Source: CAVZBT01 sp963773605 (GTDB lineage Bacteria > Acidobacteriota > UBA6911). From it: DNA of 64,000 bases. How positions within the stretch are numbered: position 1 is the first letter of the stretch; each line of letters starts with the position of its first letter. Under the pieces are notes generated by a model. It was not told the origin of the DNA and did not search any database. It saw only the letters and a list, made by a program, of their open reading frames with translations. Location of the stretch: positions 1,116,001 to 1,180,000 of the forward strand of contig CAVZBT010000012.1 of NCBI GenBank assembly GCA_963773605.1. The letters are read 5' to 3'. The translations under genes were made by a program, and so were the position numbers. This document shows, in pieces, positions 56,606 through 63,759 of the stretch.

Positions 56606-58753
56606 CTACCGCGCGTCGGACCCGCACAGGCCCATCCGATAATAGTGCCCGTGCGCCCGGACCAGTTCGGCGGGGCTTCCCTGCTCGAGGACCCGACCGG
56701 AGTCGAGCACTACGACCTGGTCCGGATCGAGCCCGGCGCCCAGCCGGTGACCGATGACGATGATGGTCATATCCCGCCGGAGCCGATGCAGGGTTTCGAA
56801 CACCCGCGTTCTGAGCTGCGAATCCAGGTTCCCGGTGGCGTCGTCGAGGATCAGGACGCGCGGCCCTCTGAGGAGCGCCTGGGCAATGGCCAGCTGCTGC
56901 CGTTCCCCACCGCTGAGGGCCGCGCCCCGCTCGCCGACGTGACGGTTGAGGTCTTCCTCCGTGCCCGGAAAACCGGCCGCTTGCAGGGCCCGGGACATTG
57001 CCGCCGCCGGGGCCTCCGGGTTGGCGAGCCTCAGGTTGTCCAGGACGGTGCCGCTGAACACGAATGGGTCCTGGGCGACGCAGGCCACGTGCCTGCGCCA
57101 CCCCTGGAGATCAAAGCGCCCCAGGACGCAGCCGCCGACGGCGATGTCGCCGGAACACGGCTCGTAGAACCTCAGGAGCAGCTTCGCGAGGGTCGATTTC
57201 CCGCTGCCGGTGGGTCCGACCAGGGCCACGAGCGCGTTCGGGCGAATGGTCAGGTTCACACCCGACAGCACGGGCGCGCGCATCCCGTAGCGGAATCCGA
57301 CATCCGCAAACTGGATCAGCGCGGGACGGTCCGGGGGACAGCGGGTGCCGCCGTGCTCCCCCTCCGGGGCCAGCGCCTGGATCTCGTCCAGCCGCTCCGC
57401 GGCGACGCAGGCGTTCTGGATGGCCTGGTTCATGGCCAGGAGCCTCTGCAGCGGCTGGAGCATCGAGATCAGGATCGAGTGGAAGGCGACGACTTCGCCG
57501 GCGCTCAGTTGCCCGCGGAGCGCCGCGGCGCCGCCGGCCGCCAATACGCAGACGGCCCCGACGGAGGCCGCCGCATCGCCGGCCGTGGCCGCCGAGACGG
57601 CCACGATCGTCCCGTGCAGCAGTTCGTCCAGAAAAAGCCGGATCCGCTGCTCCACCTTCCCGTAGATCGCATCCTCGGCTCCGAGCGCCTTGACCGTCCC
57701 CACGCCGCCGAGCGCCTCCACGAGCGCGGATTGAACGTCGGCGGCCCGTTCCATGGTCCGTCGCTGCGCGCGGCGCAGCGCTCGGTTGCCGGCCCCGCCC
57801 GCCAGCAACGCGAGAAACCACAGGGCCAGGCTGATGGATGCCAGGCGGCGGCTGTAGTAGAAAAGGAAGGCGAATCCGGCGAGCGTGGTCGCCGCATCGA
57901 CCAGCAGGACCACGGCCGTGCCGCCGATGACGTCACGCACTTTGACGGCGTCCGCAAAGCGCTCGAGCACCTCGCCGGCGGGCCGCGTCGCAAAGAAATG
58001 CACGGGGAGCCGCAGCACGTGGCGGAGATACCCCAACATCAGGGCGGCGTCCACCCTTTGTCCGATGCGTGCCAGCAGGGCGCCGCGCAACCATCCCGAC
58101 CCGGCGCGCAGCAGCGCCAGCGCGGCGACCAGCACGGTCATCCCGGCCAGCAGCTGCGCGTTGTGCGCGAGCACCACCCGGTCCACGAGAAACTGCAGGA
58201 ACACGCTCGTGCTCATGCCGAGCAGCGTGAACAGGAAGGCCGCCGCGAATGCCCCCGCCAGCAGCTTCCCGTGCGGGCGGACCAGCCGGAACAGCCGCTG
58301 GCGCAACGGGGGAGAAGCCGCGAAGTCGGCCGGCGGGAAGTCGCGGCCGGCGGTCAGCAGGACCAGCACCCCAGTCCAGATCGAGGCGAACTGGCCGTGC
58401 GTCGACCGCACGACGCCGCGCGCCGGGTCGGCGACCACCACGTGCCTGGGGGTCACGCGGTGGACGACCACGAAGTGCGGCAGGGCGCCGCGGAGCACGT
58501 GGGCGATGGCGGGCAGCGGCACGCCCGCCAGCGCGTCGAGGCCGGCCTTGACCCCTCTGGCCTCGAACCCAAGCCGGCGGGCCGCTTCGAGCATGCCCAG
58601 GATGTTGGTGCCGCGCCCGTCGGTGCCCGCGCACTCGCGGATCCGGGTGAGGGAAACCCGCCGCCCGTAGTGCCGCGCCACCGTCGCCAGGCAGGCCGCG
58701 CCGCAGTCGGTCGCATCGTGCTGACGGACGCAGGGAAAACGTCGCATGAGCAT
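56606..58753 (-). CDS. C39-peptidase-containing ABC exporter (peptide maturation and export)
   Basis: A 715-residue inner-membrane ABC exporter that cleaves double-glycine leaders and exports the peptide. C39 domain (residues 1-130): Gln11 and Cys17 in RQHDATDCGAACLATV, His93 in LPHFVVVHR, Asp109 in VVADPARG. Six-helix ABC membrane domain at about 150-430. Nucleotide-binding domain: Walker A GPTGSGKST, Q-loop CVAQDPFVF, signature LSGGERQQ, Walker B RVLILDDATGNLD, H-loop IGHRL. The residue after the Walker B Asp is Asp where a catalytic Glu is usual, which may lower ATP hydrolysis. It is the last gene of the operon with the permease, the ATPase and the two GG-leader peptides. Confidence 0.93.
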   Translation of the reverse strand: MLMRRFPCVRQHDATDCGAACLATVARHYGRRVSLTRIRECAGTDGRGTNILGMLEAARRLGFEARGVKAGLDALAGVPLPAIAHVLRGALPHFVVVHRVTPRHVVVADPARGVVRSTHGQFASIWTGVLVLLTAGRDFPPADFAASPPLRQRLFRLVRPHGKLLAGAFAAAFLFTLLGMSTSVFLQFLVDRVVLAHNAQLLAGMTVLVAALALLRAGSGWLRGALLARIGQRVDAALMLGYLRHVLRLPVHFFATRPAGEVLERFADAVKVRDVIGGTAVVLLVDAATTLAGFAFLFYYSRRLASISLALWFLALLAGGAGNRALRRAQRRTMERAADVQSALVEALGGVGTVKALGAEDAIYGKVEQRIRLFLDELLHGTIVAVSAATAGDAAASVGAVCVLAAGGAAALRGQLSAGEVVAFHSILISMLQPLQRLLAMNQAIQNACVAAERLDEIQALAPEGEHGGTRCPPDRPALIQFADVGFRYGMRAPVLSGVNLTIRPNALVALVGPTGSGKSTLAKLLLRFYEPCSGDIAVGGCVLGRFDLQGWRRHVACVAQDPFVFSGTVLDNLRLANPEAPAAAMSRALQAAGFPGTEEDLNRHVGERGAALSGGERQQLAIAQALLRGPRVLILDDATGNLDSQLRTRVFETLHRLRRDMTIIVIGHRLGAGLDPDQVVVLDSGRVLEQGSPAELVRAHGHYYRMGLCGSDAR

Positions 58754-58768
58754 CGTGCCGCCGCCGTT

Positions 58769-59557
58769 TCAGAGCCAGCTCGGTTCCTGGTTCGGGCAGC
58801 CGGCCAGGTGAAGGAAGAGCGACTCGAGCGTGTGAAACCTGCGGCCGCCGGCTTCCAGTTCCCCGCCGCACGCCAGGCGCGACAGGTCCCCGCGCCAGAG
58901 CAGCTTTCCCCCGGCCATGAGAGCCGCTTCGTCGCACAGCCGCTCGATCGTGTCCAGGGCGTGGCTCGTGACCAGGACCGTCCCGCCGCGGGCCGTGAAG
59001 CGGATGAGCCAGCCCTTGAGCATCGACACCGTCCGGGCATCCATGCCGGCAAAGGGTTCGTCCAGCAGAAGCAGGTCCGGGCGATGAATGACGGCCGCGG
59101 CAAACGCCACCTTGCGCCGCATCCCGGCGCTGAATTCGGCGATGGGCCGGTGCGCCGCCGGCAGGAGGTCGAGAAACCCGGCGAGGTCCCCGGCCCGCCG
59201 GCGGGCCGTCTCCCTGGCCACGCCGAACATGCGGGCGCAGAACTCCAGGAATTCGAGGGCCTGCAACTGGTCGAAGAGCGCCAGGCTCTCGGGCATGACC
59301 CCGATCTTTCCGCGTGCGCTTTCGCTGTCGCCCGAAAAGGGCTCCCCGAAAATCCGCAGGGCTCCGGCCGAAGGGTCTATCAGGCCGGACAGGCATCCGA
59401 TCGTCGTGCTCTTGCCCGCCCCGTTCGGGCCGATGAGCCCCAGCAGGCTGCCGCGGCGCAGCCGGAGACAGAGGTCGTCCAGCGCGACGAAGTCGCCGTA
59501 CCGCTTGCTCACGTGCTCGGCGACGACCGCGTCGCGCGTCGTCCCGGCGCCGCACAC
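58769..59557 (-). CDS. ABC transporter ATP-binding protein
   Basis: A 262-residue ABC ATPase: Walker A GLIGPNGAGKSTT, Q-loop region IGVMPESLALFDQL, signature FSAGMRRKVAFAAAV (SAGM for LSGGQ, common in ABC-2 type export ATPases), Walker B LLLLDEPFAGMD and VLVTSHALDTIERL. GTG 59557 follows a GGGAGAGGGG site and starts VCGAGTTRDAVVAEHVSKRYG; no closer ATG exists. It lies 32 bases after the permease stop and 15 bases before the exporter start, so it pairs with the permease. It could move the peptides, or provide self-immunity as LanFEG-like pairs do. Confidence 0.9.
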   Translation of the reverse strand: MCGAGTTRDAVVAEHVSKRYGDFVALDDLCLRLRRGSLLGLIGPNGAGKSTTIGCLSGLIDPSAGALRIFGEPFSGDSESARGKIGVMPESLALFDQLQALEFLEFCARMFGVARETARRRAGDLAGFLDLLPAAHRPIAEFSAGMRRKVAFAAAVIHRPDLLLLDEPFAGMDARTVSMLKGWLIRFTARGGTVLVTSHALDTIERLCDEAALMAGGKLLWRGDLSRLACGGELEAGGRRFHTLESLFLHLAGCPNQEPSWL

Positions 59558-59589
59558 CCCCTCTCCCTCGCCGCCGTACCCGGGGAGAG

Positions 59590-61149
59590 CTACGGATCCT
59601 GCGCTCTTATGCGACACACGACCTCCTGTCCACGGACCTCCGCCCGCCGGCAGCTCCAGTGCCCGGAGAGCAGGTACACCAGCCCACACACGGCCGCAGC
59701 CACGGGTGGCGCCCACCAGCGCGCGACAGGCGGCGCCCCCGCCCCGCGGCCGGCCGCGACGAACGCCGCGCCCAGGGCCGCCGCCAGTCCGCCTGCCACC
59801 ACGACGTTGGCCGGCCACGACAGCTGCGTCCCCGTGATCCCGCGGAACGGGACCGGCCGTGGCGCCAGCACTGTCGTCCACAGTCCCAGCGCATTGAACA
59901 GGCAGGCGCCGGCAAGGAAGCTGAACGACAGCATGACGGCGGGTACGACCCGCGGCACGGGCCCCGAAAAGAGCGACCAGAGCAGCAGGCCGGGAAACAG
60001 CACGGCCCCGCCGACCAGCAGCGAGGCAATGCTCCCGGCCCGCAGCGCCTGCCCCAGCGTCGTCGGCACCAGCCGGTACCGCTCAATCCCGCCCCCGTCG
60101 AAGCCGAACTGATTCATCATGAGCACATTCGTCGCCAGGGCCGGTGCGACGAAAAACAGCGCAAGCTGGATGGAGAACACCGTTTCCGGACTCCCGCTCT
60201 TCCCCATCCACACGGGCAAAAACACCATCAGCGGGGCCGCGACCGCCGTATTGAAGCGGACGCGGTCGCAGCGCAGGTGGTAGAGGAGGGCCTTCGACAC
60301 CAATGGGGCGAGCCGCGCGCCGAAGGCGGCGGACAGCCCGTCGCAGAGAGGCGCCACCCTCGAGGGCCGCAGCCCGGCCGCCGGCCCGCGCGCCGCGCGC
60401 CGCTCGACGGCGTACAGTGCCGCGCCCGCAGCCGCGCACCATCCCAGCAACCCGGCCAGATCCCCGCCGGTTGCGGGGTTCTCCGGGGCGGAAATGATCG
60501 ATCCAGCGAGCCCAACGGGCAGCGCCGCCAGCACCGTGTCCAGTTTCGACAGCAGGCCGGCGCCCGCGTCACCCGCGGCAGACAGCAGAAAGGCCGACCC
60601 GACGAAGATCGCCAGCACCGCCCCGTAAAGCGCCGTCGCGCCGGCGCGCCGGCGGAGCAGCGTGTCGATGGTCGACAGCGCCAGGCAGGTCGCCAGCTGG
60701 CAAAAGACCAGGAAAAGCGCCGCAGCCGCCAGGCTCAACGTCGTCGTCCCGGGTCCGGCGTGGAAGCCGGATACCACGCCCAGGAGTGCAGCACCGGAGA
60801 GCACCGGGACCGGGTCCAGCAGTCCGGCGACGAGCCGCACGGCCAGGCGCCGGAGCCGATTGAAGGGAAAGCGCCGCAGCGCGGCGTCGGAAAAGGCCGC
60901 GTGCGCGCCGCGCCCCATCCCCAGGCCGAGCAGCAGCGCGTTCGCCAGGATCCCCGCGAGCATCCGGCGCGCCATCGTCGCGCCAGAACCCGAGTGCAGG
61001 CCCGCCACCCCGGCGGTGAATCCGGCCAGCACGCACAGCGCCGAAAACAGCGCGCCCGCGACATACAGGACCCAGAGGCCCGCGCGCGTGTGCGCCCGGG
61101 CGTCGGCCCAGATCAACCGGTACCGGAAACGTATGAGCAGCAGGAGCAT
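59590..61149 (-). CDS. Large ABC-type permease, candidate immunity or export subunit
   Basis: A 519-residue integral membrane protein with about 11-12 helices (LWVLYVAGALFSALCVLAGF, SLAAAALFLVFCQLATCLAL, VFSIQLALFFVAPALATNVL, NVVVAGGLAAALGAAFVAA). It resembles ABC-2-like exporter permeases of low annotation. ATG 61149 starts MLLLLIRFRYRLIWADA. It lies between the peptide genes and the ATPase on the same strand, preceded by a hairpin. Either a peptide exporter half or an immunity transporter; sequence alone does not decide. Confidence 0.75.
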   Translation of the reverse strand: MLLLLIRFRYRLIWADARAHTRAGLWVLYVAGALFSALCVLAGFTAGVAGLHSGSGATMARRMLAGILANALLLGLGMGRGAHAAFSDAALRRFPFNRLRRLAVRLVAGLLDPVPVLSGAALLGVVSGFHAGPGTTTLSLAAAALFLVFCQLATCLALSTIDTLLRRRAGATALYGAVLAIFVGSAFLLSAAGDAGAGLLSKLDTVLAALPVGLAGSIISAPENPATGGDLAGLLGWCAAAGAALYAVERRAARGPAAGLRPSRVAPLCDGLSAAFGARLAPLVSKALLYHLRCDRVRFNTAVAAPLMVFLPVWMGKSGSPETVFSIQLALFFVAPALATNVLMMNQFGFDGGGIERYRLVPTTLGQALRAGSIASLLVGGAVLFPGLLLWSLFSGPVPRVVPAVMLSFSFLAGACLFNALGLWTTVLAPRPVPFRGITGTQLSWPANVVVAGGLAAALGAAFVAAGRGAGAPPVARWWAPPVAAAVCGLVYLLSGHWSCRRAEVRGQEVVCRIRAQDP

Positions 61150-61181
61150 GAGTGCATCCCCGGAACGGCGCACGGTCCGGC

Positions 61182-61219
61182 GGGATCGGCGCCCCGGCGG
61201 GCATGACGGCGCCGATCCC
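61182..61219 (-). promoter_or_regulatory. Hairpin between peptide genes and transporter genes
   Basis: GGGATCGGCGCC (61182-61193) and GGCGCCGATCCC (61208-61219) are perfect 12-base arms around a 14-base loop. It lies in the 89-base gap between peptide 2 and the permease. A structure here could partly stop transcription or stabilise the upstream mRNA, letting many peptide copies be made per transporter. No long U-run follows. Confidence 0.55.
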
Positions 61220-61238
61220 CCCGGCATCTTCCCGGCCG

Positions 61239-61412
61239 CTAAGCCGAGAAACAACCGCTGTTGTACGCAGCCACCAGGCCTCCGGCGACCGCCCACCACT
61301 GCCCGGCCAGAAACGCGACGGCCGTGAAACCGCCCATGAGCGCACAGCTGTAGGGCATCGCGCCGCCGTAAAGGCCAAGCACTTCGTCGTCTGTCAGTTC
61401 CCTGAACTCCAT
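61239..61412 (-). CDS. Double-glycine-leader peptide 2 (bacteriocin-like)
   Basis: A 57-residue peptide. Leader: MEFRELTDDEVLGLYGG, with the acidic-hydrophobic ELxxxE pattern and GG at 16-17 typical of C39-processed leaders. Predicted core of 40 residues starts AMPYSCALMGGFTAVAF, is rich in Gly, Ala and Trp (GQWWAVAGGLVAAY), and has exactly two Cys at core positions 6 and 37 (NSGCFSA at the end). ATG follows GGAGG at good spacing. It lies 52 bases after peptide 1 on the same strand and is followed by the hairpin and the ABC genes. I know of no named family for it. Confidence 0.82.
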   Translation of the reverse strand: MEFRELTDDEVLGLYGGAMPYSCALMGGFTAVAFLAGQWWAVAGGLVAAYNSGCFSA

Positions 61413-61464
61413 GATCGTCCTCCGCTTGCGCCGGCGCCCTGCGCCCGTCGAACGGGCTCGGGCG

Positions 61465-61635
61465 TCAACAGTAGGTGTAGATGAACCAGACTCCGGCGGT
61501 AGCGGCCATGGCGTTCATGGAGGCGACCCCCAGCACCGTCATGACCCCGCCACCCCAGCAGTAGAAGTTGTTTGAGCCTCCGGCGATCGCCATCGCCTCG
61601 CCTTCGGTCAGTTCGATCAGGTTGAGATTCGACAT
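61465..61635 (-). CDS. Double-glycine-leader peptide 1 (bacteriocin-like)
   Basis: A 56-residue peptide. Leader: MSNLNLIELTEGEAMAIAGG, a classic class II bacteriocin-type leader with GG at 19-20. Predicted core of 36 residues: SNNFYCWGGGVMTVLGV at its start, a Met/Ala/Gly-rich middle and the aromatic end VWFIYTYC. Two Cys sit at core positions 6 and 36; the second is the last residue of the protein. ATG follows AAGGAG by six bases. It is the first gene of the operon with peptide 2, permease, ATPase and C39 exporter. The end of the core and the lack of charge suggest a membrane-active or membrane-inserted peptide. Confidence 0.85.
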   Translation of the reverse strand: MSNLNLIELTEGEAMAIAGGSNNFYCWGGGVMTVLGVASMNAMAATAGVWFIYTYC

Positions 61636-61819
61636 TGCGTTCTCCTTGTTCTCCGCCTTGCGCGACGAAGCCGGCCGAGGAGTTCAGCCGGGCAACGCCG
61701 GGCTGACCGTAATGTTTCGAGCCGCCCGTTTTTTTTTCAGACAATCGTCGAACCGCGTGATCACCGCCTCGGCGGTGAAGACTCGAAGAGGCTGTGCGGC
61801 TATTTGGAGGCGTGTATGT

Positions 61820-61877
61820 AGTGCGGCGGTCGGCGCCCAGGCACCGAACCCAAAGCGGCGTCGAGCCGCCGCACTCC
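61820..61877 (-). repeat. Dispersed palindromic repeat, copy near 61.8 kb
   Basis: GTGCGGCGGTCGGCGCCCAG at the left and AAAGCGGCGTCGAGCCGCCG with CACTCC at the right, the same layout as the copy at 29811-29867. It lies between the methyltransferase and the peptide operon and may separate their transcripts. Confidence 0.7.
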
Positions 61878-61897
61878 ATAGAGGTGAGCGCAGAAGA

Positions 61898-62485
61898 TCA
61901 GCGCATGGCAGGCCTGCGGAAGAGGAACTGGCGCAGGCTGCGCAGCGAGGGAATCAGCCGCCCGGTGGAGCGGATGTACTGCTCGTACTGCTCGCCGTAG
62001 GCGGGTATCAGTTCGAACCGCTCCTCGAAGTACGTGTACGCCACCCAGAACCCCGCAATCAGCGGCAGCGCCCACAAATAGGGGCGCGACAGCGTGACCA
62101 GCCCCACCCCGATCGCCAGCACGCACAACGCCAGGGCCTGCGGGTGACGCACGAGGCGATAAATGCCTTCGGTGTGCAGCCCCAGGCTGAAGCGCCTGCG
62201 CGCCCGGAGGCGCCCGACGTGGACGGCGCTCGCGAAGTAAAGGACGGCGGCAAGCAGCGATAAGACGATGCCCGCCAGGCGCAAGCCCAGGATATTGTAG
62301 TGGGGGCCGGCCAATGCCAGCACGCCCCAGCCGATGCCGGTCAACGACATCCCCGCCGCCCCGAGCACCCAGCCGCCCCACCAGACGGCGGCGGCGCCTT
62401 TTTCCCGGAGACGATAGTTGGCGACCGTGTACGCGGTGATCACGGCTGCGCCTGTTGCCGTGCAGAGGAAGCCAATCCCAGCCAT
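61898..62485 (-). CDS. ICMT/PEMT-like membrane methyltransferase
   Basis: A 195-residue integral membrane protein with about five helices and the C-terminal signature of isoprenylcysteine carboxyl methyltransferase and phospholipid methyltransferase-like enzymes: LHTEGIYRLVRHPQALALCV, YTYFEERFELIPAYGEQYEQ and YIRSTGRLIPS. The RHP motif and the EE pair bind SAM. Substrates in bacteria are mostly unknown. It lies upstream of the peptide operon on the same strand with 262 bases, including a repeat, between them. A role in methylating the C-terminal Cys of peptide 1 is a speculation only. Confidence 0.8.
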   Translation of the reverse strand: MAGIGFLCTATGAAVITAYTVANYRLREKGAAAVWWGGWVLGAAGMSLTGIGWGVLALAGPHYNILGLRLAGIVLSLLAAVLYFASAVHVGRLRARRRFSLGLHTEGIYRLVRHPQALALCVLAIGVGLVTLSRPYLWALPLIAGFWVAYTYFEERFELIPAYGEQYEQYIRSTGRLIPSLRSLRQFLFRRPAMR

Positions 62486-62674
62486 ATGCGCACACCCTGA
62501 ACGACAGTGGGCGAACCAGGTTGTCCGGAGCGCTGCGGGCGCGCGACCCAGGCGTCGCGCGGCCAGATTAGCGGAATAATATCAAATGCGGAAAACCCGG
62601 GCGATACGAAACGCCTGCAGATGTATCGCGGACGCGGGGCAGGTCGCGGAGCTTCCGGCGCCGGCCCGGCGGGA

Positions 62675-63178
62675 TCAGGCTTCGACGCGCTCGGTGCGGG
62701 TGTCGTAGATCCTGAAGCCTGCGCGCAGATAGGTGTCCAGGGCGCGGGGGTGGTCCAGCGTGCAGGTGTGCAGCCATATCCTGCGGGCGCCGCGCTCCCA
62801 GGCCGTGTCGATGCCGAAACGCAGCAGATAGGGGCCCAGGCCCCGCCCGATGAATTCCGGCACAATCCCGAAATACGCGATCTCCACATCCGGCGCCCGG
62901 CGCCAGTCGAGCTCGATGTAACCGGCCGGAACGCCGCGGACATAGAGCACAAAAGTCCCTACCCGGGGGTCCTGGACGATGGCGGCGAGCTGGTCGTCGC
63001 CGAGCTTGAAGCGGTCGACCCAGTGCCAGGGAGCCCCCACCGTGCCGTACAGGAACCGGTAAAACGAAACGGTCGGACAGACGGCGTGCACGACCGAGAT
63101 CCCGTCCGAGGGGGGCGCAGGCCCCGCGGCCCGGGGTTTCTCGAGCATTTCGAGATAGGTCACGGTGGTTTCAATCAT
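62675..63178 (-). CDS. GNAT-family N-acetyltransferase
   Basis: A 167-residue acetyltransferase. GNAT motif A is seen in DVEIAYFGIVPEFIGRGLGP (acetyl-CoA binding GRGLG) and motif B in IWLHTCTLDHPRALDTYLRA with GFRIYDTRTE at the end. The first 60 residues (MIETTVTYLEMLEKPRAAGP) are specific to a subgroup acting on unknown amines. ATG 63178 chosen over a longer frame, since it begins the conserved ETTVTYLEML. Stand-alone gene divergent from the thioesterase. Confidence 0.87.
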   Translation of the reverse strand: MIETTVTYLEMLEKPRAAGPAPPSDGISVVHAVCPTVSFYRFLYGTVGAPWHWVDRFKLGDDQLAAIVQDPRVGTFVLYVRGVPAGYIELDWRRAPDVEIAYFGIVPEFIGRGLGPYLLRFGIDTAWERGARRIWLHTCTLDHPRALDTYLRAGFRIYDTRTERVEA

Positions 63179-63290
63179 CGCGTCGCTCCCCTCGCGGCGG
63201 CGGGCGCCCGCGGCCCCCGCTTCGCGGACGGGCGGCATCCTAGCATGTTTTTCGTTTTGCGCGCCGTCGCTTTGCCGTTAGAGTCACACG

Positions 63291-63728
63291 ATGCACACGG
63301 AACGGGAGCCCGGGTTCGTAGACACGATCGTCGACGTCCGCTACGCCGAAACCGACGCCATGGGCGTCGTGTATTATGCCAACTATCTCGTCTGGATGGA
63401 GGTGGGCAGGGGGGCGTGGTGCCGGGAGCGGGGCTTCAGCTACCGGGACCTGGAGACGCAGGACCAGCTCTACCTGATGGTCGCCGAAGTCACCTGCAGG
63501 TACAAGGCTCCGGCGCACTACGAGGACAGGGTCCTGATCCGGACGGCGGTTGCGTCGGCGAGCCAGAGAGTGATTCGCTTCAGATACGAAATCACCAACC
63601 ACGCCACGGGGCAGCTGCTCGCGACGGGCGAGTCGGTGCACGTGGTGACCGACGCCCAGTACCGGCCCGCCCGGCTGCCCGACAGGCACAGAACCTATTT
63701 CGACCCCGCCCCGGGGCAACGCGCATGA
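63291..63728 (+). CDS. YbgC/4-hydroxybenzoyl-CoA-type acyl-CoA thioesterase
   Basis: A 145-residue hotdog thioesterase. The catalytic segment VRYAETDAMGVVYYANYLVW holds Asp22, and the family-typical FEV-like edge strands follow (EVTCRYKAPAHYEDRVLIRT, VIRFRYEITNHATGQLLATG). It hydrolyses acyl-CoA esters in the cytoplasm; the chain length is not predictable. Start ATG lies 110 bases from the divergent GNAT start. The esterase gene follows 31 bases downstream and may be co-transcribed. Confidence 0.9.
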   Translation: MHTEREPGFVDTIVDVRYAETDAMGVVYYANYLVWMEVGRGAWCRERGFSYRDLETQDQLYLMVAEVTCRYKAPAHYEDRVLIRTAVASASQRVIRFRYEITNHATGQLLATGESVHVVTDAQYRPARLPDRHRTYFDPAPGQRA

Positions 63729-63759
63729 TCCCCCGGGAGACACCGGCAGGAGCAGATAC

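Noticed and set aside
56645..60112. Plus-strand open frame of 1155 codons opposite the ABC genes
   Set aside because: It is antisense to three clearly conserved proteins and has the Arg/Gly/Pro/Gln-rich composition of GC-rich shadow frames.
61150..61238. Possible third small peptide between peptide 2 and the permease
   Set aside because: Short frames there have no leader-like sequence and the segment is occupied by the 12-base hairpin.
61394..61879. 161-codon minus-strand frame across both peptide genes
   Set aside because: It overlaps two peptide genes that have ribosome sites and GG leaders in other frames; its own sequence is low-complexity.
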